A stretch of 64,000 nt of DNA from RPQJ01 sp963696545. GTDB lineage: Bacteria; Pseudomonadota; Gammaproteobacteria; Steroidobacterales; Steroidobacteraceae. The stretch lies in contig CAVOKQ010000013.1 of NCBI GenBank assembly GCA_963696545.1, positions 124,001-188,000 of the forward strand, given 5' to 3'. The notes under the pieces are model-generated. The model made no database searches and was not told the DNA's origin. It worked only from the letters and a program-made list of their open reading frames with translations. Shown piece by piece: positions 1 through 8,173 of this stretch; within the stretch, counting starts at the first letter, position 1; each line of letters opens with the position of its first letter. The position numbers and the translations under genes were made by a program.

Positions 1-1735
1 AGCCGACGATCACCGGGATGAGGATCGGCAGCAGCGACGGGACGATCATCTCCTTGATCGCCGCGCGCGTCAGCATGTCCACGGCCTTGGAGTAATCGGG
101 CTTGGCCGTGCCCTGCATGATGCCCGGGATTTCCTTGAACTGGCGGCGCACTTCGACGACCACCGAGCCCGCGGCGCGGCCCACGGCTTCCATCGCCATG
201 GCGGCGAACAGATAGGGCACCAGGCCGCCGATGAACAGGCCGATGATCACGGCCGGGTCGGACAGCGAGAACTCCTGGAGCTTGCCGGCGATCTCGAGGT
301 TGCTGGTGTAGTCGGCGAACAGCACCAGCGCGGCGAGACCGGCCGAGCCGATCGCGTAGCCCTTGGTGACGGCCTTCGTCGTGTTGCCGACGGCGTCGAG
401 CGCGTCGGTGATCTTGCGCACGTCCTTCGGCAGGCCCGCCATCTCGGCGATGCCGCCGCCGTTGTCCGTGATCGGGCCGTACGCGTCGAGCGCCACGATC
501 ATGCCGGTCATCGACAGCATGGCAGTCGCGGCGATCGCGATGCCGTACAGGCCTTCGAGCTGGTATGCGCCCCAGATGGCCGCGCAGATCGAGAGCACCG
601 GCAGCGCCGTCGACTTCATCGAGACCGCGAGGCCGGCGATCACGTTCGTGCCGTGGCCGGTCTGCGAGGCCGCGGCGACGTAGCGCACCGGGGCGTATTC
701 GGTCGCGGTGTAGTACTCGGTGATCCAGATCATCGCCGCCGTCAGGCCGAGGCCGATCAGCGCGCAGCAGAACAGGCGGTTGGCCTCGTCCCCCATCATC
801 GACTGGGTGACGAACCAGAAGCCGATCGCCGCGATCACGCCCGAGACGATGATGCCGCGGTACAGCGCGTTCATGATCTTGCCGCCTTCGCGCGCCTTCA
901 CGAAGAAGGTGCCGACGATCGAGGCGATGATCGAGACGGCGCCGAGCACCAGCGGGTAGAGGATGGCGTTGACGCCGAGCGACGTCATCGTCAGGCCCGC
1001 GAGCAGCATCGTGGCGACCAGCGTGACCGCGTAGGTCTCGAACAGGTCGGCCGCCATGCCGGCGCAGTCACCGACGTTGTCGCCCACGTTGTCGGCGATC
1101 ACGGCCGGGTTGCGCGGATCGTCCTCGGGAATGCCGGCTTCGACCTTGCCCACGAGGTCGGCGCCCACGTCGGCGCCCTTCGTGAAGATGCCGCCGCCGA
1201 GTCGCGCGAAGATCGAGATCAGCGAGCCGCCGAACGCGAGGCCGACCAGCGAGTGCAGCGCGTGGTCGTCGTTGCCGAGCACTTTCAGCATCAGCCCGTA
1301 GTAGGCCGCGACGCCGAGCAGGCCGAGGCCCACGACCAGCATGCCGGTGATGGCGCCGCCGCGGAACGCGACCTGCAGCGCCGGGTCGAGGCCCACGCTC
1401 GCCGCGTGCGCGGTGCGCACGTTCGCGCGGACCGACACGTTCATGCCGATGTAGCCCGCTGCGCCGGAGAGCAGCGCGCCGACGGCGAAGCCGCCCGCGG
1501 TCGCCCAGTTCAGCGCGAGTCCGAGCACCAGGAACAGCACCACGCCGACGATGCCGATCGTGGTGTACTGGCGGTTCAGGTAGGCATTGGCGCCCTGCTG
1601 GATCGCCGCGGCGATTTCCTGCATGCGTGAATTGCCGGCCGGCTGCGCCACGATCCAGCGTGCCGAGAGCACGCCGTAGAGGATCGCGAGCACGCCGGCG
1701 CCGATCGCCAGCCACAGCGCGAGAGAAGTGGTCAT
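1..1735 (-). CDS. hppA: Membrane-bound H+-translocating pyrophosphatase (C-terminus cut by window edge)
   Basis: This integral membrane pump hydrolyses cytoplasmic pyrophosphate and exports protons. The ATG at 1735 opens a hydrophobic N-terminus (MTTSLALWLAIG). About 578 residues are present of the roughly 670-700 usual for the family, so the C-terminus lies outside the window. Family signatures visible in translation include the acidic stretch GADVGADLVGKVEAGIPEDD, then DNVGDNVGDCAGMAADLFE, and DAYGPITDNGGGIAEM. The segment GNTTKAVTKGYAIG has Lys where K+-dependent enzymes have Ala, so the enzyme should belong to the K+-independent, H+-pumping subclass. The PPi-dependent phosphofructokinase gene lies just upstream on the same strand, so both genes handle pyrophosphate. 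Confidence 0.96.
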   Translation of the reverse strand, partial: MTTSLALWLAIGAGVLAILYGVLSARWIVAQPAGNSRMQEIAAAIQQGANAYLNRQYTTIGIVGVVLFLVLGLALNWATAGGFAVGALLSGAAGYIGMNVSVRANVRTAHAASVGLDPALQVAFRGGAITGMLVVGLGLLGVAAYYGLMLKVLGNDDHALHSLVGLAFGGSLISIFARLGGGIFTKGADVGADLVGKVEAGIPEDDPRNPAVIADNVGDNVGDCAGMAADLFETYAVTLVATMLLAGLTMTSLGVNAILYPLVLGAVSIIASIVGTFFVKAREGGKIMNALYRGIIVSGVIAAIGFWFVTQSMMGDEANRLFCCALIGLGLTAAMIWITEYYTATEYAPVRYVAAASQTGHGTNVIAGLAVSMKSTALPVLSICAAIWGAYQLEGLYGIAIAATAMLSMTGMIVALDAYGPITDNGGGIAEMAGLPKDVRKITDALDAVGNTTKAVTKGYAIGSAGLAALVLFADYTSNLEIAGKLQEFSLSDPAVIIGLFIGGLVPYLFAAMAMEAVGRAAGSVVVEVRRQFKEIPGIMQGTAKPDYSKAVDMLTRAAIKEMIVPSLLPILIPVIVG

Positions 1736-1825
1736 TGCAAACCTCCCAACGAGGGTCTTTCCTGGGTGAATCGCGGCCGAGCGGGGCTCTGCGTCCCTTG
1801 CCAGACCGTGAAAAAAGGCGCCGGA

Positions 1826-3100
1826 CTATACCACATAGGCCTGTTTCAGCTTCCTCCGCACCGGCTTGTTCTTCAGCACCACGTACTGCGGCAGCCCTTC
1901 CCTGTACGGGGGGTAGTCCTCGCCCCGGATCAGCGGCGCAAGGTACCGGCGGCCCTTCGCCGTGATGTGGAAACCGTCCGGGGTGATGTAGTCCCGGGGC
2001 AGCATCTTTTCGACGTTGGCGACCTTGTCGAGCGGCGCCACCCCGATCTTCCACCGGTAGGGCTTCTGCGAGGTCCGGACGATGGCCGGCATGACCGCGT
2101 GGTGACCCTTCATGGCCAGCTCGACCGCCGCCTTGCCGACCGCGTAGGCCTGCTCGACGTCGACCTTCGAGGCGATGTGGCGGGCGGCGCGCTGCAGGTA
2201 GTCGGCCACAGCCCAGTGGTACTTGTAGCCGAGCTTTTCCTTGACGAGCTGCGCCACGACCGGGGCCACGCCGCCGAGCTGCGCGTGCCCGAAGGCGTCA
2301 CGCGTGCCCGCGTCGGCCAGGAACTTGCCCTCGGCGTTCTTGACACCCTCGGAGACCACCACCGTGCAATAGCCGTACTTGTCGACACATTCCTTCGTAC
2401 GCGCCAGGAATTTCTCCTCGTCGAACGTGATTTCCGGGAACAGGATGATGTGCGGCGAATCGCCGGCCTTTTCGGCCGCAAGACCGCCTGCGGCGGCGAT
2501 CCAGCCTGCGTGCCGGCCCATTACTTCCATCACGAACACCTTGGTTGAGGTGCGCGCCATCGAGGCGACGTCGAAGCCGGCCTCGCGAATCGACACGGCG
2601 ACGTACTTGGCGACCGAGCCGAAGCCCGGGCAGCAGTCGGTGATGGGCAGGTCGTTGTCGACGGTCTTCGGGACGTGGATCGCGGTGAGCGGGTAGCCGA
2701 GCTTCTCGGCCAGCATCGACACCTTGAGGCAGGTGTCGGCCGAGTCGCCGCCGCCGTTGTAGAAGAAATAGCCGATGTCGTGCGCCTTGAAGACCTCGAT
2801 CAGGCGCTCGTACTGCGCGGGGTTGTCCTCGTACTTCTTCAGCTTGTAGCGGGCCGAACCGAACGCGCCTGCGGGCGTGTGGCGCAGCGCGCGGATGTCC
2901 GCGGCGCTCTCGAGGCTGGTGTCGATCAGGTCCTCGGTGAGCGCACCGAGGATGCCGTGACGGCCGGCGTACAGCTTGCCGATCCGTCCCTTGTGCTTGC
3001 GGGCCGTTTCGATCACGCCGCAGGCCGAGGCGTTGATCACGGCGGTGACCCCGCCGGACTGTGCATAAAAAGCGTTGCGTGGCGGGATCTTCCTGTTCAT
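1826..3100 (-). CDS. pfp: Pyrophosphate-dependent 6-phosphofructokinase
   Basis: This enzyme reversibly phosphorylates fructose-6-phosphate using PPi, so it can work in glycolysis or gluconeogenesis. The 424-residue protein has the phosphofructokinase fold motifs GGGDS (116-120), PKTVDND (144-150) and MGRHAGW (194-200). Asp in GGGDS, where ATP enzymes have Gly (GGDGS), together with Lys in PKTVDND, marks PPi rather than ATP use; this is established for the family. The length and the YPLTAIHVPKT context match short bacterial PPi enzymes. It lies 90 bp upstream of the pyrophosphatase gene in the same direction and is divergent from adk across 169 bp. No ATP-dependent pfkA is seen in the window. 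Confidence 0.93.
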   Translation of the reverse strand: MNRKIPPRNAFYAQSGGVTAVINASACGVIETARKHKGRIGKLYAGRHGILGALTEDLIDTSLESAADIRALRHTPAGAFGSARYKLKKYEDNPAQYERLIEVFKAHDIGYFFYNGGGDSADTCLKVSMLAEKLGYPLTAIHVPKTVDNDLPITDCCPGFGSVAKYVAVSIREAGFDVASMARTSTKVFVMEVMGRHAGWIAAAGGLAAEKAGDSPHIILFPEITFDEEKFLARTKECVDKYGYCTVVVSEGVKNAEGKFLADAGTRDAFGHAQLGGVAPVVAQLVKEKLGYKYHWAVADYLQRAARHIASKVDVEQAYAVGKAAVELAMKGHHAVMPAIVRTSQKPYRWKIGVAPLDKVANVEKMLPRDYITPDGFHITAKGRRYLAPLIRGEDYPPYREGLPQYVVLKNKPVRRKLKQAYVV

Positions 3101-3269
3101 GCGAACTCCAAAAAGCTCATTTATATCTTGGGGTTACGGTAGTCCGGCGAACCCATAGCATACCCGATGCGGGCGGCGGGTTGCGCCCGTACAAGACGAA
3201 CGGACGATTGGCGGCAGGGGCAGATTTCGGTAGGGTTCCGCCTCCCGGCATGGCTCGTGGACGACAACA

Positions 3270-3926
3270 ATGAGACTCGTACTGCTCGGCGCACCCGGTT
3301 CAGGCAAGGGCACCCAGGCGCAGAAACTGCGCGATGACCGGGGCATCCCACAGGTTTCGTCCGGTGACCTGCTGCGCGATGCCGTCGCCCGGGGCACGGA
3401 CCTCGGCAAGCGCGCCAAGGCGGCGATGGACGCCGGCGAACTCGTCTCGGACGAGATCGTGCTCGGCCTGATCCGCGAGCGGCTCGGCCGCCCGGACGCC
3501 GCGAAGGGCTTCATCCTCGACGGCTATCCGCGCAACGTCGCCCAGGCGGGTGCGCTCGACAAGCTGCTCGCCGAGATCGGCCAGCCGATCGACGCGGTCG
3601 TGCTGATGGACGTGGACCAGAAGGCGCTGTTCCAGCGCCTCACGGGCCGGCGCAGCTGCCCGAAGTGCAGCAAGGTCTTCAACGTGTTCAGCTCGCCGTC
3701 GGCGAATGGCGACCGCTGCGACAACCACCCCGGCGAAGATGCGCCGCTGCTGGTCCAGCGTGCGGACGACAAGGAAGACGTGATTGCGAACCGGCTCAAG
3801 GTGTACGAGAGCCAGACGCGGCCGCTGGTCGAGCATTACCAGTCGCGCGGCCTGCTGAAGGTCGTCAACGCCGACCAGCCCGTCGACAAGGTGTACACGG
3901 AGTTCCTGCGCGCCGCGGGAAATTAG
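3270..3926 (+). CDS. adk: Adenylate kinase
   Basis: This enzyme catalyses ATP + AMP to 2 ADP and keeps the adenylate pool balanced in the cytoplasm. The 218 residues match the long bacterial form. The P-loop GAPGSGKGT spans residues 7-15, and DGYPRN lies at 84-89. The LID insert is complete and contains Cys130, Cys133, Cys150 and His153 (C-x2-C-x16-C-x2-H), the arrangement of zinc-binding LIDs; E. coli Adk lacks these cysteines. The TAG stop is part of the palindromic repeat that begins at 3920, so the last residues (GN) and the stop come from the repeat. The gene converges with rnd. Confidence 0.97.
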   Translation: MRLVLLGAPGSGKGTQAQKLRDDRGIPQVSSGDLLRDAVARGTDLGKRAKAAMDAGELVSDEIVLGLIRERLGRPDAAKGFILDGYPRNVAQAGALDKLLAEIGQPIDAVVLMDVDQKALFQRLTGRRSCPKCSKVFNVFSSPSANGDRCDNHPGEDAPLLVQRADDKEDVIANRLKVYESQTRPLVEHYQSRGLLKVVNADQPVDKVYTEFLRAAGN

Positions 3927-3986
3927 GTGCCAGGCACCGAATTTCGGGGCATCGCAATTCGAAATTCGGTGCCTGGCACCTAATTT
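3920..3986. repeat. Paired GGTGCCAGGCACC palindromic repeat between adk and rnd
   Basis: Two perfect 27-bp inverted arms (3920-3946 and 3960-3986) flank a 13-bp loop. Each arm contains the self-palindromic core GGTGCCAGGCACC. Both convergent genes end inside it: the TAG of adk lies at 3924-3926 and the TAG of rnd at 3980-3982. As RNA it folds into a strong hairpin from either strand and may act as a bidirectional terminator or 3' end stabiliser. Related copies occur at 14045 and 45328. Confidence 0.9.
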
Positions 3987-5077
3987 CCCGACAGCAGCTT
4001 CTCGCCGATCACGGCGCGGCGCCAGCCACGCAGCACGGCCGACTCCGGCCGGTCCTTGAACACCAGCGCCTCGACGTCGCGTCGCGTGGCGAGCACTTCC
4101 GGGCTCAGCTCCAGCGCCGCGGCCTGGTCCCGGACAATTTGCTGCAGCTTCGCAACCCGGGCGTTCTCCTGGGGCGTCGGGCGCTCCGGGGCTCTTTCCA
4201 GCGCAGGCGCATCGGGTGAATCGACAGCAGCCTGGATCAACGCCAGCAGTTCGTCGCCGCGCTTGCGGGCCACCCCGGGCGGCAGCGCGCGGATAGCTTC
4301 CAGGTCGGCAGCGGTCCTGGGCGCCAGCGTCGCGAGTGCGTAGAGCGCCTCGTCCGACAGGATCCACCCCCGCGGCTTGTCCGACTCGATCGCCCGCCGT
4401 TCGCGCCACTCGGCGATCGCGCGGGCCGCCGCCTGCTCGCGCGGCTTCAATCGACCCAGGCCTTTCAGTCGGCGCCAGGCGTCGGCTGGCTCCGTCTGGT
4501 AAAGCGCAGGATCCTCCAGTGCGGCGGCATCCTCCGCGAGCCACGTCGCGCGGCCCTTGGCCTCGAGCGCCGCAGCGAGCTCGACCTGCAGCTGCAGCAG
4601 GTGATGCACGTCGTCCGCCGCATACGCGAGCTGCGCCGGCGTGAGCGGCCGGCGCGACCAGTCGGTGCGCGTCTGCGCCTTGTCGATCGAGTGCCCGAGC
4701 TGGCGTGCCACCAGTTCCGCGTATCCGCATTGCGGCGCAAACCCGAGCATCGCCGCCGCCACCTGCGTGTCGAAAACCGGGGCGGGCACCGCGTGTCCGC
4801 CGAGCTGCAGCACCTCGAGGTCCTGGCGCGCTGCGTGCAGGATCTTCAGCTTCGAGCGGTCGGCCAGCACGGCGTGCAGCGCATCGAGGTCGAGACCCGC
4901 CAGCGGATCGATCAGCAGGCAGTCGCTGTCCGTCGCGACCTGCACCAGGCAGAGCTGCGGGTAATAGGTCTTCTCGCGCATGAACTCCGTGTCGATCGCG
5001 AGCCGCGCCGCCGACTGCAGCCGGAAGACCGCCGTGTCGAGCTGGCCCTGGGTCGTGACGAGCGTGGCGTCGCGCAT
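3980..5077 (-). CDS. rnd: Ribonuclease D
   Basis: This 3'-5' exoribonuclease takes part in tRNA 3' maturation. The chosen ATG at 5077 gives 365 residues, close to the 375 of E. coli RNase D; the frame stays open upstream but that extension has no family similarity. The DEDD exonuclease motifs begin with DTEFMREKTYYPQLCLVQ (Asp29, Glu31), followed by LLIDPLAGLDLDAL, then the YAADDVHHLL motif containing the last catalytic Tyr/Asp. A C-terminal HRDC-type helical region follows. It is divergent from a membrane protein gene at 5124, leaving 46 bp for the promoters. The stop codon lies in the palindromic repeat shared with adk. Confidence 0.95.
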   Translation of the reverse strand: MRDATLVTTQGQLDTAVFRLQSAARLAIDTEFMREKTYYPQLCLVQVATDSDCLLIDPLAGLDLDALHAVLADRSKLKILHAARQDLEVLQLGGHAVPAPVFDTQVAAAMLGFAPQCGYAELVARQLGHSIDKAQTRTDWSRRPLTPAQLAYAADDVHHLLQLQVELAAALEAKGRATWLAEDAAALEDPALYQTEPADAWRRLKGLGRLKPREQAAARAIAEWRERRAIESDKPRGWILSDEALYALATLAPRTAADLEAIRALPPGVARKRGDELLALIQAAVDSPDAPALERAPERPTPQENARVAKLQQIVRDQAAALELSPEVLATRRDVEALVFKDRPESAVLRGWRRAVIGEKLLSGN

Positions 5078-5123
5078 GCTGCCTCTTACCTGCGTGTAGA
5101 ATCGCGGCTCCCGGGCCCGCCGC

Positions 5124-5651
5124 GTGCCGATCGTGCAGCAGTTCCTCAGGATCTTCCTCGACATCGTACTCTGGCGGCGGGGTCCGCAGGACCTCCCCGC
5201 ATCGCCGATGCTCGCCTGGCTCACGCTCGCCGCCTACGTCGCCGTGAGCGCAGTGCAGCTGCTGCTGCTGAACGAGTCGGGCGTCGTCTGGTTCTTCTTC
5301 CTGGTCCTGGACCCGCTGCTGCTGTCGGTGTGGGTCTGGCTGGTACTCAAGGTGTTCAACCACGCCGAGCGCTTCCCGCAGACGGTCGCGGCAGTGCTCG
5401 GCACGGGCGCGGTGCTCGGCCTGCTGGTCTACCTGCCGTTGCAGCTGCTCGTGACCGGCCTCGGGTTCGCAGCCACGTCGGGCGTCGCGCAGGGCGTCGC
5501 GCTCGGGCTCGTGGTGGTCTTCGCGCTGGTCACCGGCCGCATCATCAAGCTCGCGACCGACTCGAGCCTGTTCACCGGTATCGCTGTCGCCCTCACGTAT
5601 TTCATCGTCATCAACACGCTGGTCGGCATGGTGCGCGGCCCGGGGTCCTGA
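5124..5651 (+). CDS. Small integral membrane protein of unknown function
   Basis: This 175-residue protein starts with GTG. It has about four to five predicted hydrophobic helices (MLAWLTLAAYVAVSAVQLLLL, VVWFFFLVLDPLLLSVWVWLVL, AAVLGTGAVLGLLVYLPLQLL, GVALGLVVVFALVTG and TGIAVALTYFIVINTLVGM regions) and short charged loops. No enzyme motif was recognised. It ends two bases before the mpl start, so it is probably co-transcribed, and perhaps coupled, with mpl and the Lon-N gene. A role linked to the cell envelope is only an inference from this position. Confidence 0.8.
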   Translation: MPIVQQFLRIFLDIVLWRRGPQDLPASPMLAWLTLAAYVAVSAVQLLLLNESGVVWFFFLVLDPLLLSVWVWLVLKVFNHAERFPQTVAAVLGTGAVLGLLVYLPLQLLVTGLGFAATSGVAQGVALGLVVVFALVTGRIIKLATDSSLFTGIAVALTYFIVINTLVGMVRGPGS

Positions 5652-5653
5652 GC

Positions 5654-7033
5654 ATGCACCTGCACATCATCGGCATCTGCGGCACGTTCATGGGCGGCAT
5701 CGCCGCGCTCGCACGCGCCTCCGGCCACAAGGTCACGGGTTCCGATCGCAACGTCTATCCGCCGATGAGCACGCAGCTCGCGGCACTCGGCATCGACGTG
5801 ATCGAGGGCTACCAGCCGGACCAGGTGCAGCTCGAGCCCGACGTGTTCGTGATCGGCAACGTGATGAGCCGCGGCAACCCGCTGATCGAGGCGATTCTCG
5901 ACAGTGGGCGTCCGTATGAGTCCGGGCCCGAATGGCTCGCGCGCAACGTGCTGAAGGACCGCTGGACGCTCGCGGTCGCAGGCACGCACGGCAAGACGAC
6001 GACCTCGAGCCTGCTCACGTCGATCCTCGAGCATGCGGGCCTCGAGCCCGGGTTCCTGGTCGGCGGCGTGCCGCTCGACTTCAACATGAGTGCGCGCCTC
6101 GGCAATGGGCGCCACTTCGTCGTCGAGGCCGACGAATACGACACGGCGTTCTTCGACAAGCGTGCGAAGTTCGTGCACTACCGTCCGCGCACGGCAATCC
6201 TGAACAACCTCGAGCACGACCACGCGGATATCTATCCGGACGTGGCCTCGATCCAGAGGCAGTTTCACCTGTTGCTGCGCACCGTGCCCGGCAACGGACG
6301 GCTGATCGTCAACGGCGCGGACCGAAACCTTGCCGAGGTCCTGCAGATGGGTTGCTGGACGCCGGTCGAGCGCTACGCAACCGACCGCTCCGTGACAGCC
6401 GACTGGCACATCGACGCGGACCTGGCGTCGGCATACGCACGCTTTGCCGTGTACCGCGGCGACCGTCGCGTCGGAGACGTCGAGTGGGGCCTGCTCGGCC
6501 TCCACAATGCGGAGAATGGTCTCGCCGCGCTTGCCGCCGCCCACCATGCGGGTGTCGACGAAGCGGCCGGGATCGAGGCGCTGTGCAGGTTCGCCGGCGT
6601 GAAGCGGCGCCTCGAGGTGCGCGGCGTGGTCGACGGAATCGTCGTTTACGACGACTTCGCGCATCACCCGACGGCCGTCACGAGCACTCTCGCAGGCGTG
6701 AGGCTCAAGGCGGGCGCGGGGCGCGTGATCGCGGTGCTCGAGCCGCGATCGAACACGATGAAGCTCGGCACGCACAAGGCGGCACTCGCGGAATCGCTGC
6801 GAGGCGCCGATCGCGTGTTCGTCTACAAGTCGCCGGAAGTGAAGTGGGACGTGGCCGATGCGATGGCGCCGCTCGGGAACCTCGCGGTCGTGCACGACGA
6901 CCTCGCGCAGCTGACGGCGGCGATCGTGGCGGAGTCGCGGCCCGGTGACCAGCTGGTGCTGATGAGCAATGGCTCTTTCGGCGGCCTGCATGAGCGCCTG
7001 CTCGAGGCACTGCGAGCGCGCAGCGCTGCCTGA
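5654..7033 (+). CDS. mpl: UDP-N-acetylmuramate:L-alanyl-gamma-D-glutamyl-meso-diaminopimelate ligase
   Basis: This murein-peptide ligase recycles the tripeptide released from old peptidoglycan by joining it to UDP-MurNAc with ATP. The ATG at 5654 gives 459 residues, the family length (457 in E. coli). The N-terminal nucleotide-binding loop reads MHLHIIGICGTFMGGIAALA, and GTHGKTTTSSL is the Mur-ligase P-loop. EADEYDTAFFDKRAKFVHY and LNNLEHDHADIY follow, then the C-terminal domain motif YDDFAHHPTAV. It starts two bases after the stop of the upstream membrane protein and is followed six bases later by the Lon-N gene. Confidence 0.97.
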   Translation: MHLHIIGICGTFMGGIAALARASGHKVTGSDRNVYPPMSTQLAALGIDVIEGYQPDQVQLEPDVFVIGNVMSRGNPLIEAILDSGRPYESGPEWLARNVLKDRWTLAVAGTHGKTTTSSLLTSILEHAGLEPGFLVGGVPLDFNMSARLGNGRHFVVEADEYDTAFFDKRAKFVHYRPRTAILNNLEHDHADIYPDVASIQRQFHLLLRTVPGNGRLIVNGADRNLAEVLQMGCWTPVERYATDRSVTADWHIDADLASAYARFAVYRGDRRVGDVEWGLLGLHNAENGLAALAAAHHAGVDEAAGIEALCRFAGVKRRLEVRGVVDGIVVYDDFAHHPTAVTSTLAGVRLKAGAGRVIAVLEPRSNTMKLGTHKAALAESLRGADRVFVYKSPEVKWDVADAMAPLGNLAVVHDDLAQLTAAIVAESRPGDQLVLMSNGSFGGLHERLLEALRARSAA

Positions 7034-7039
7034 GACGCA

Positions 7040-7621
7040 ATGAGCGAGGAGATCGCGCTTTTCCCGCTCAGTACCGTCCTCTTCCCGGGCGGGCCGCTGG
7101 TGCTGCGCATCTTCGAGGCGCGCTATCTCGACCTGGTGAAGTGTTGCATGCGCGACAGCACTGGCTTTGGCGTCGTGCAGATCCGCGAAGGTCAGGAGGC
7201 CGGTGGCCCGGCGCTCACGTTCGACGTCGGGACGTATGCGCGCATCGTCGACTTCTCGCAGCAGCCGGACGGATTGCTCGGCATTCGCGCGCTGGGGGAA
7301 CGGCGATTCCGGATCGTCGAACGGCGCCGTGCGCGCGACGGACTGAACCTCGCGGACGTCGAGTGGCTGCCTGCGGACCCGCCGACGCCAATGCCCGACG
7401 CATACGCCGAGCTCGGCCCCGCGATCGACGCTGCACTGACGCAGATCGGTGATCCGTACGTCGACATCGAACGACGTCCCGACGACGCGGGCTGGGTGTC
7501 CGGGCGGCTCGCGGAGATCCTGCCGGTGCCCGCCGTACACAAGCAACACTGCCTCGAGCTCGACGATCCGGTCGAGCGGCTGAGTTACCTGCGGCCGATG
7601 TTCGAGATCGGCTATCGGTAG
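7040..7621 (+). CDS. Lon N-terminal (substrate-binding) domain protein
   Basis: This 193-residue protein is formed almost wholly of the LON substrate-binding fold: EIALFPLSTVLFPGGPLVLRIFEARY near the N-terminus, then FGVVQIREGQEAGG and LGERRFRIVER. The ATPase and protease domains of Lon are absent, and such stand-alone LON-N proteins are common in proteobacteria. Their role is not well defined; substrate or ligand recognition is assumed from the Lon domain. It follows mpl by six bases and probably ends that three-gene operon. Confidence 0.9.
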   Translation: MSEEIALFPLSTVLFPGGPLVLRIFEARYLDLVKCCMRDSTGFGVVQIREGQEAGGPALTFDVGTYARIVDFSQQPDGLLGIRALGERRFRIVERRRARDGLNLADVEWLPADPPTPMPDAYAELGPAIDAALTQIGDPYVDIERRPDDAGWVSGRLAEILPVPAVHKQHCLELDDPVERLSYLRPMFEIGYR

Positions 7622-7771
7622 GGTCCGGGCAGCGATCGCCGGTCCGTCGGGCCTTCGGCCTGCAATATTCGCAGTTCACGGCGCATTTGCCGCTCGCTTC
7701 GCGAGGCGGACCGTACTCGAATGGGACACCGGCTGGATCGGGCCAGCCGCAACCGAAACGGAGTAACGGTC

Positions 7772-8137
7772 ATGGACGACATCAAGGCGGCGGAGATCCT
7801 GAAGTCACTCGCATCGGGCGTGGACCCGGGCGACGGCGCGAGCATGCCGGCGGGCGGGCCGCTGCAGTCACCCGACGTGGTCCGCGCGCTGTTCATGGCC
7901 GCGGAGACACTCGAGGCACGCACCCGGCTCGCGAGGCGCAACACGAATCTGCCGCGTAATGCGGGCAAGCCGTGGTCGAAGGAGGAGGACGAGCGCCTGC
8001 TGGCCGGGTTCGACGGTGGTATTGCGGTGGACGCGCTCGCGACGGAGCACGAGCGGACGCGTGCCGGCATCGAGGCGCGACTCGTCAAGCACGGCCGGCT
8101 CGAAGCCGAGCAGGCGGCAAGCGCGCGCATTCGGTGA
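7772..8137 (+). CDS. Small conserved-type protein with a SANT/Myb-like segment
   Basis: The frame is open further upstream, but the ATG at 7772 follows a GGAGTAACGGTC leader and begins MDDIKAAEILKSLASGVDP, so it is preferred (121 residues). The C-terminal half holds NAGKPWSKEEDERLLAGFDGG, which resembles the helix start of Myb/SANT-like domains seen in small proteobacterial proteins, followed by a second helix pair ending at EARLVKHGRLE. DNA binding is therefore possible but unproven. It stands alone between the mpl operon and the glycosyltransferase gene. Confidence 0.72.
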   Translation: MDDIKAAEILKSLASGVDPGDGASMPAGGPLQSPDVVRALFMAAETLEARTRLARRNTNLPRNAGKPWSKEEDERLLAGFDGGIAVDALATEHERTRAGIEARLVKHGRLEAEQAASARIR

Positions 8138-8173
8138 CCGGCCCACCCACCGGCGCGCGCTAGAATCGCGCCG

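Noticed and set aside
4601..5653. A long upstream extension of mpl across rnd and the membrane protein gene
   Set aside because: Mpl similarity begins exactly at the ATG at 5654, and the extension covers two other supported genes.
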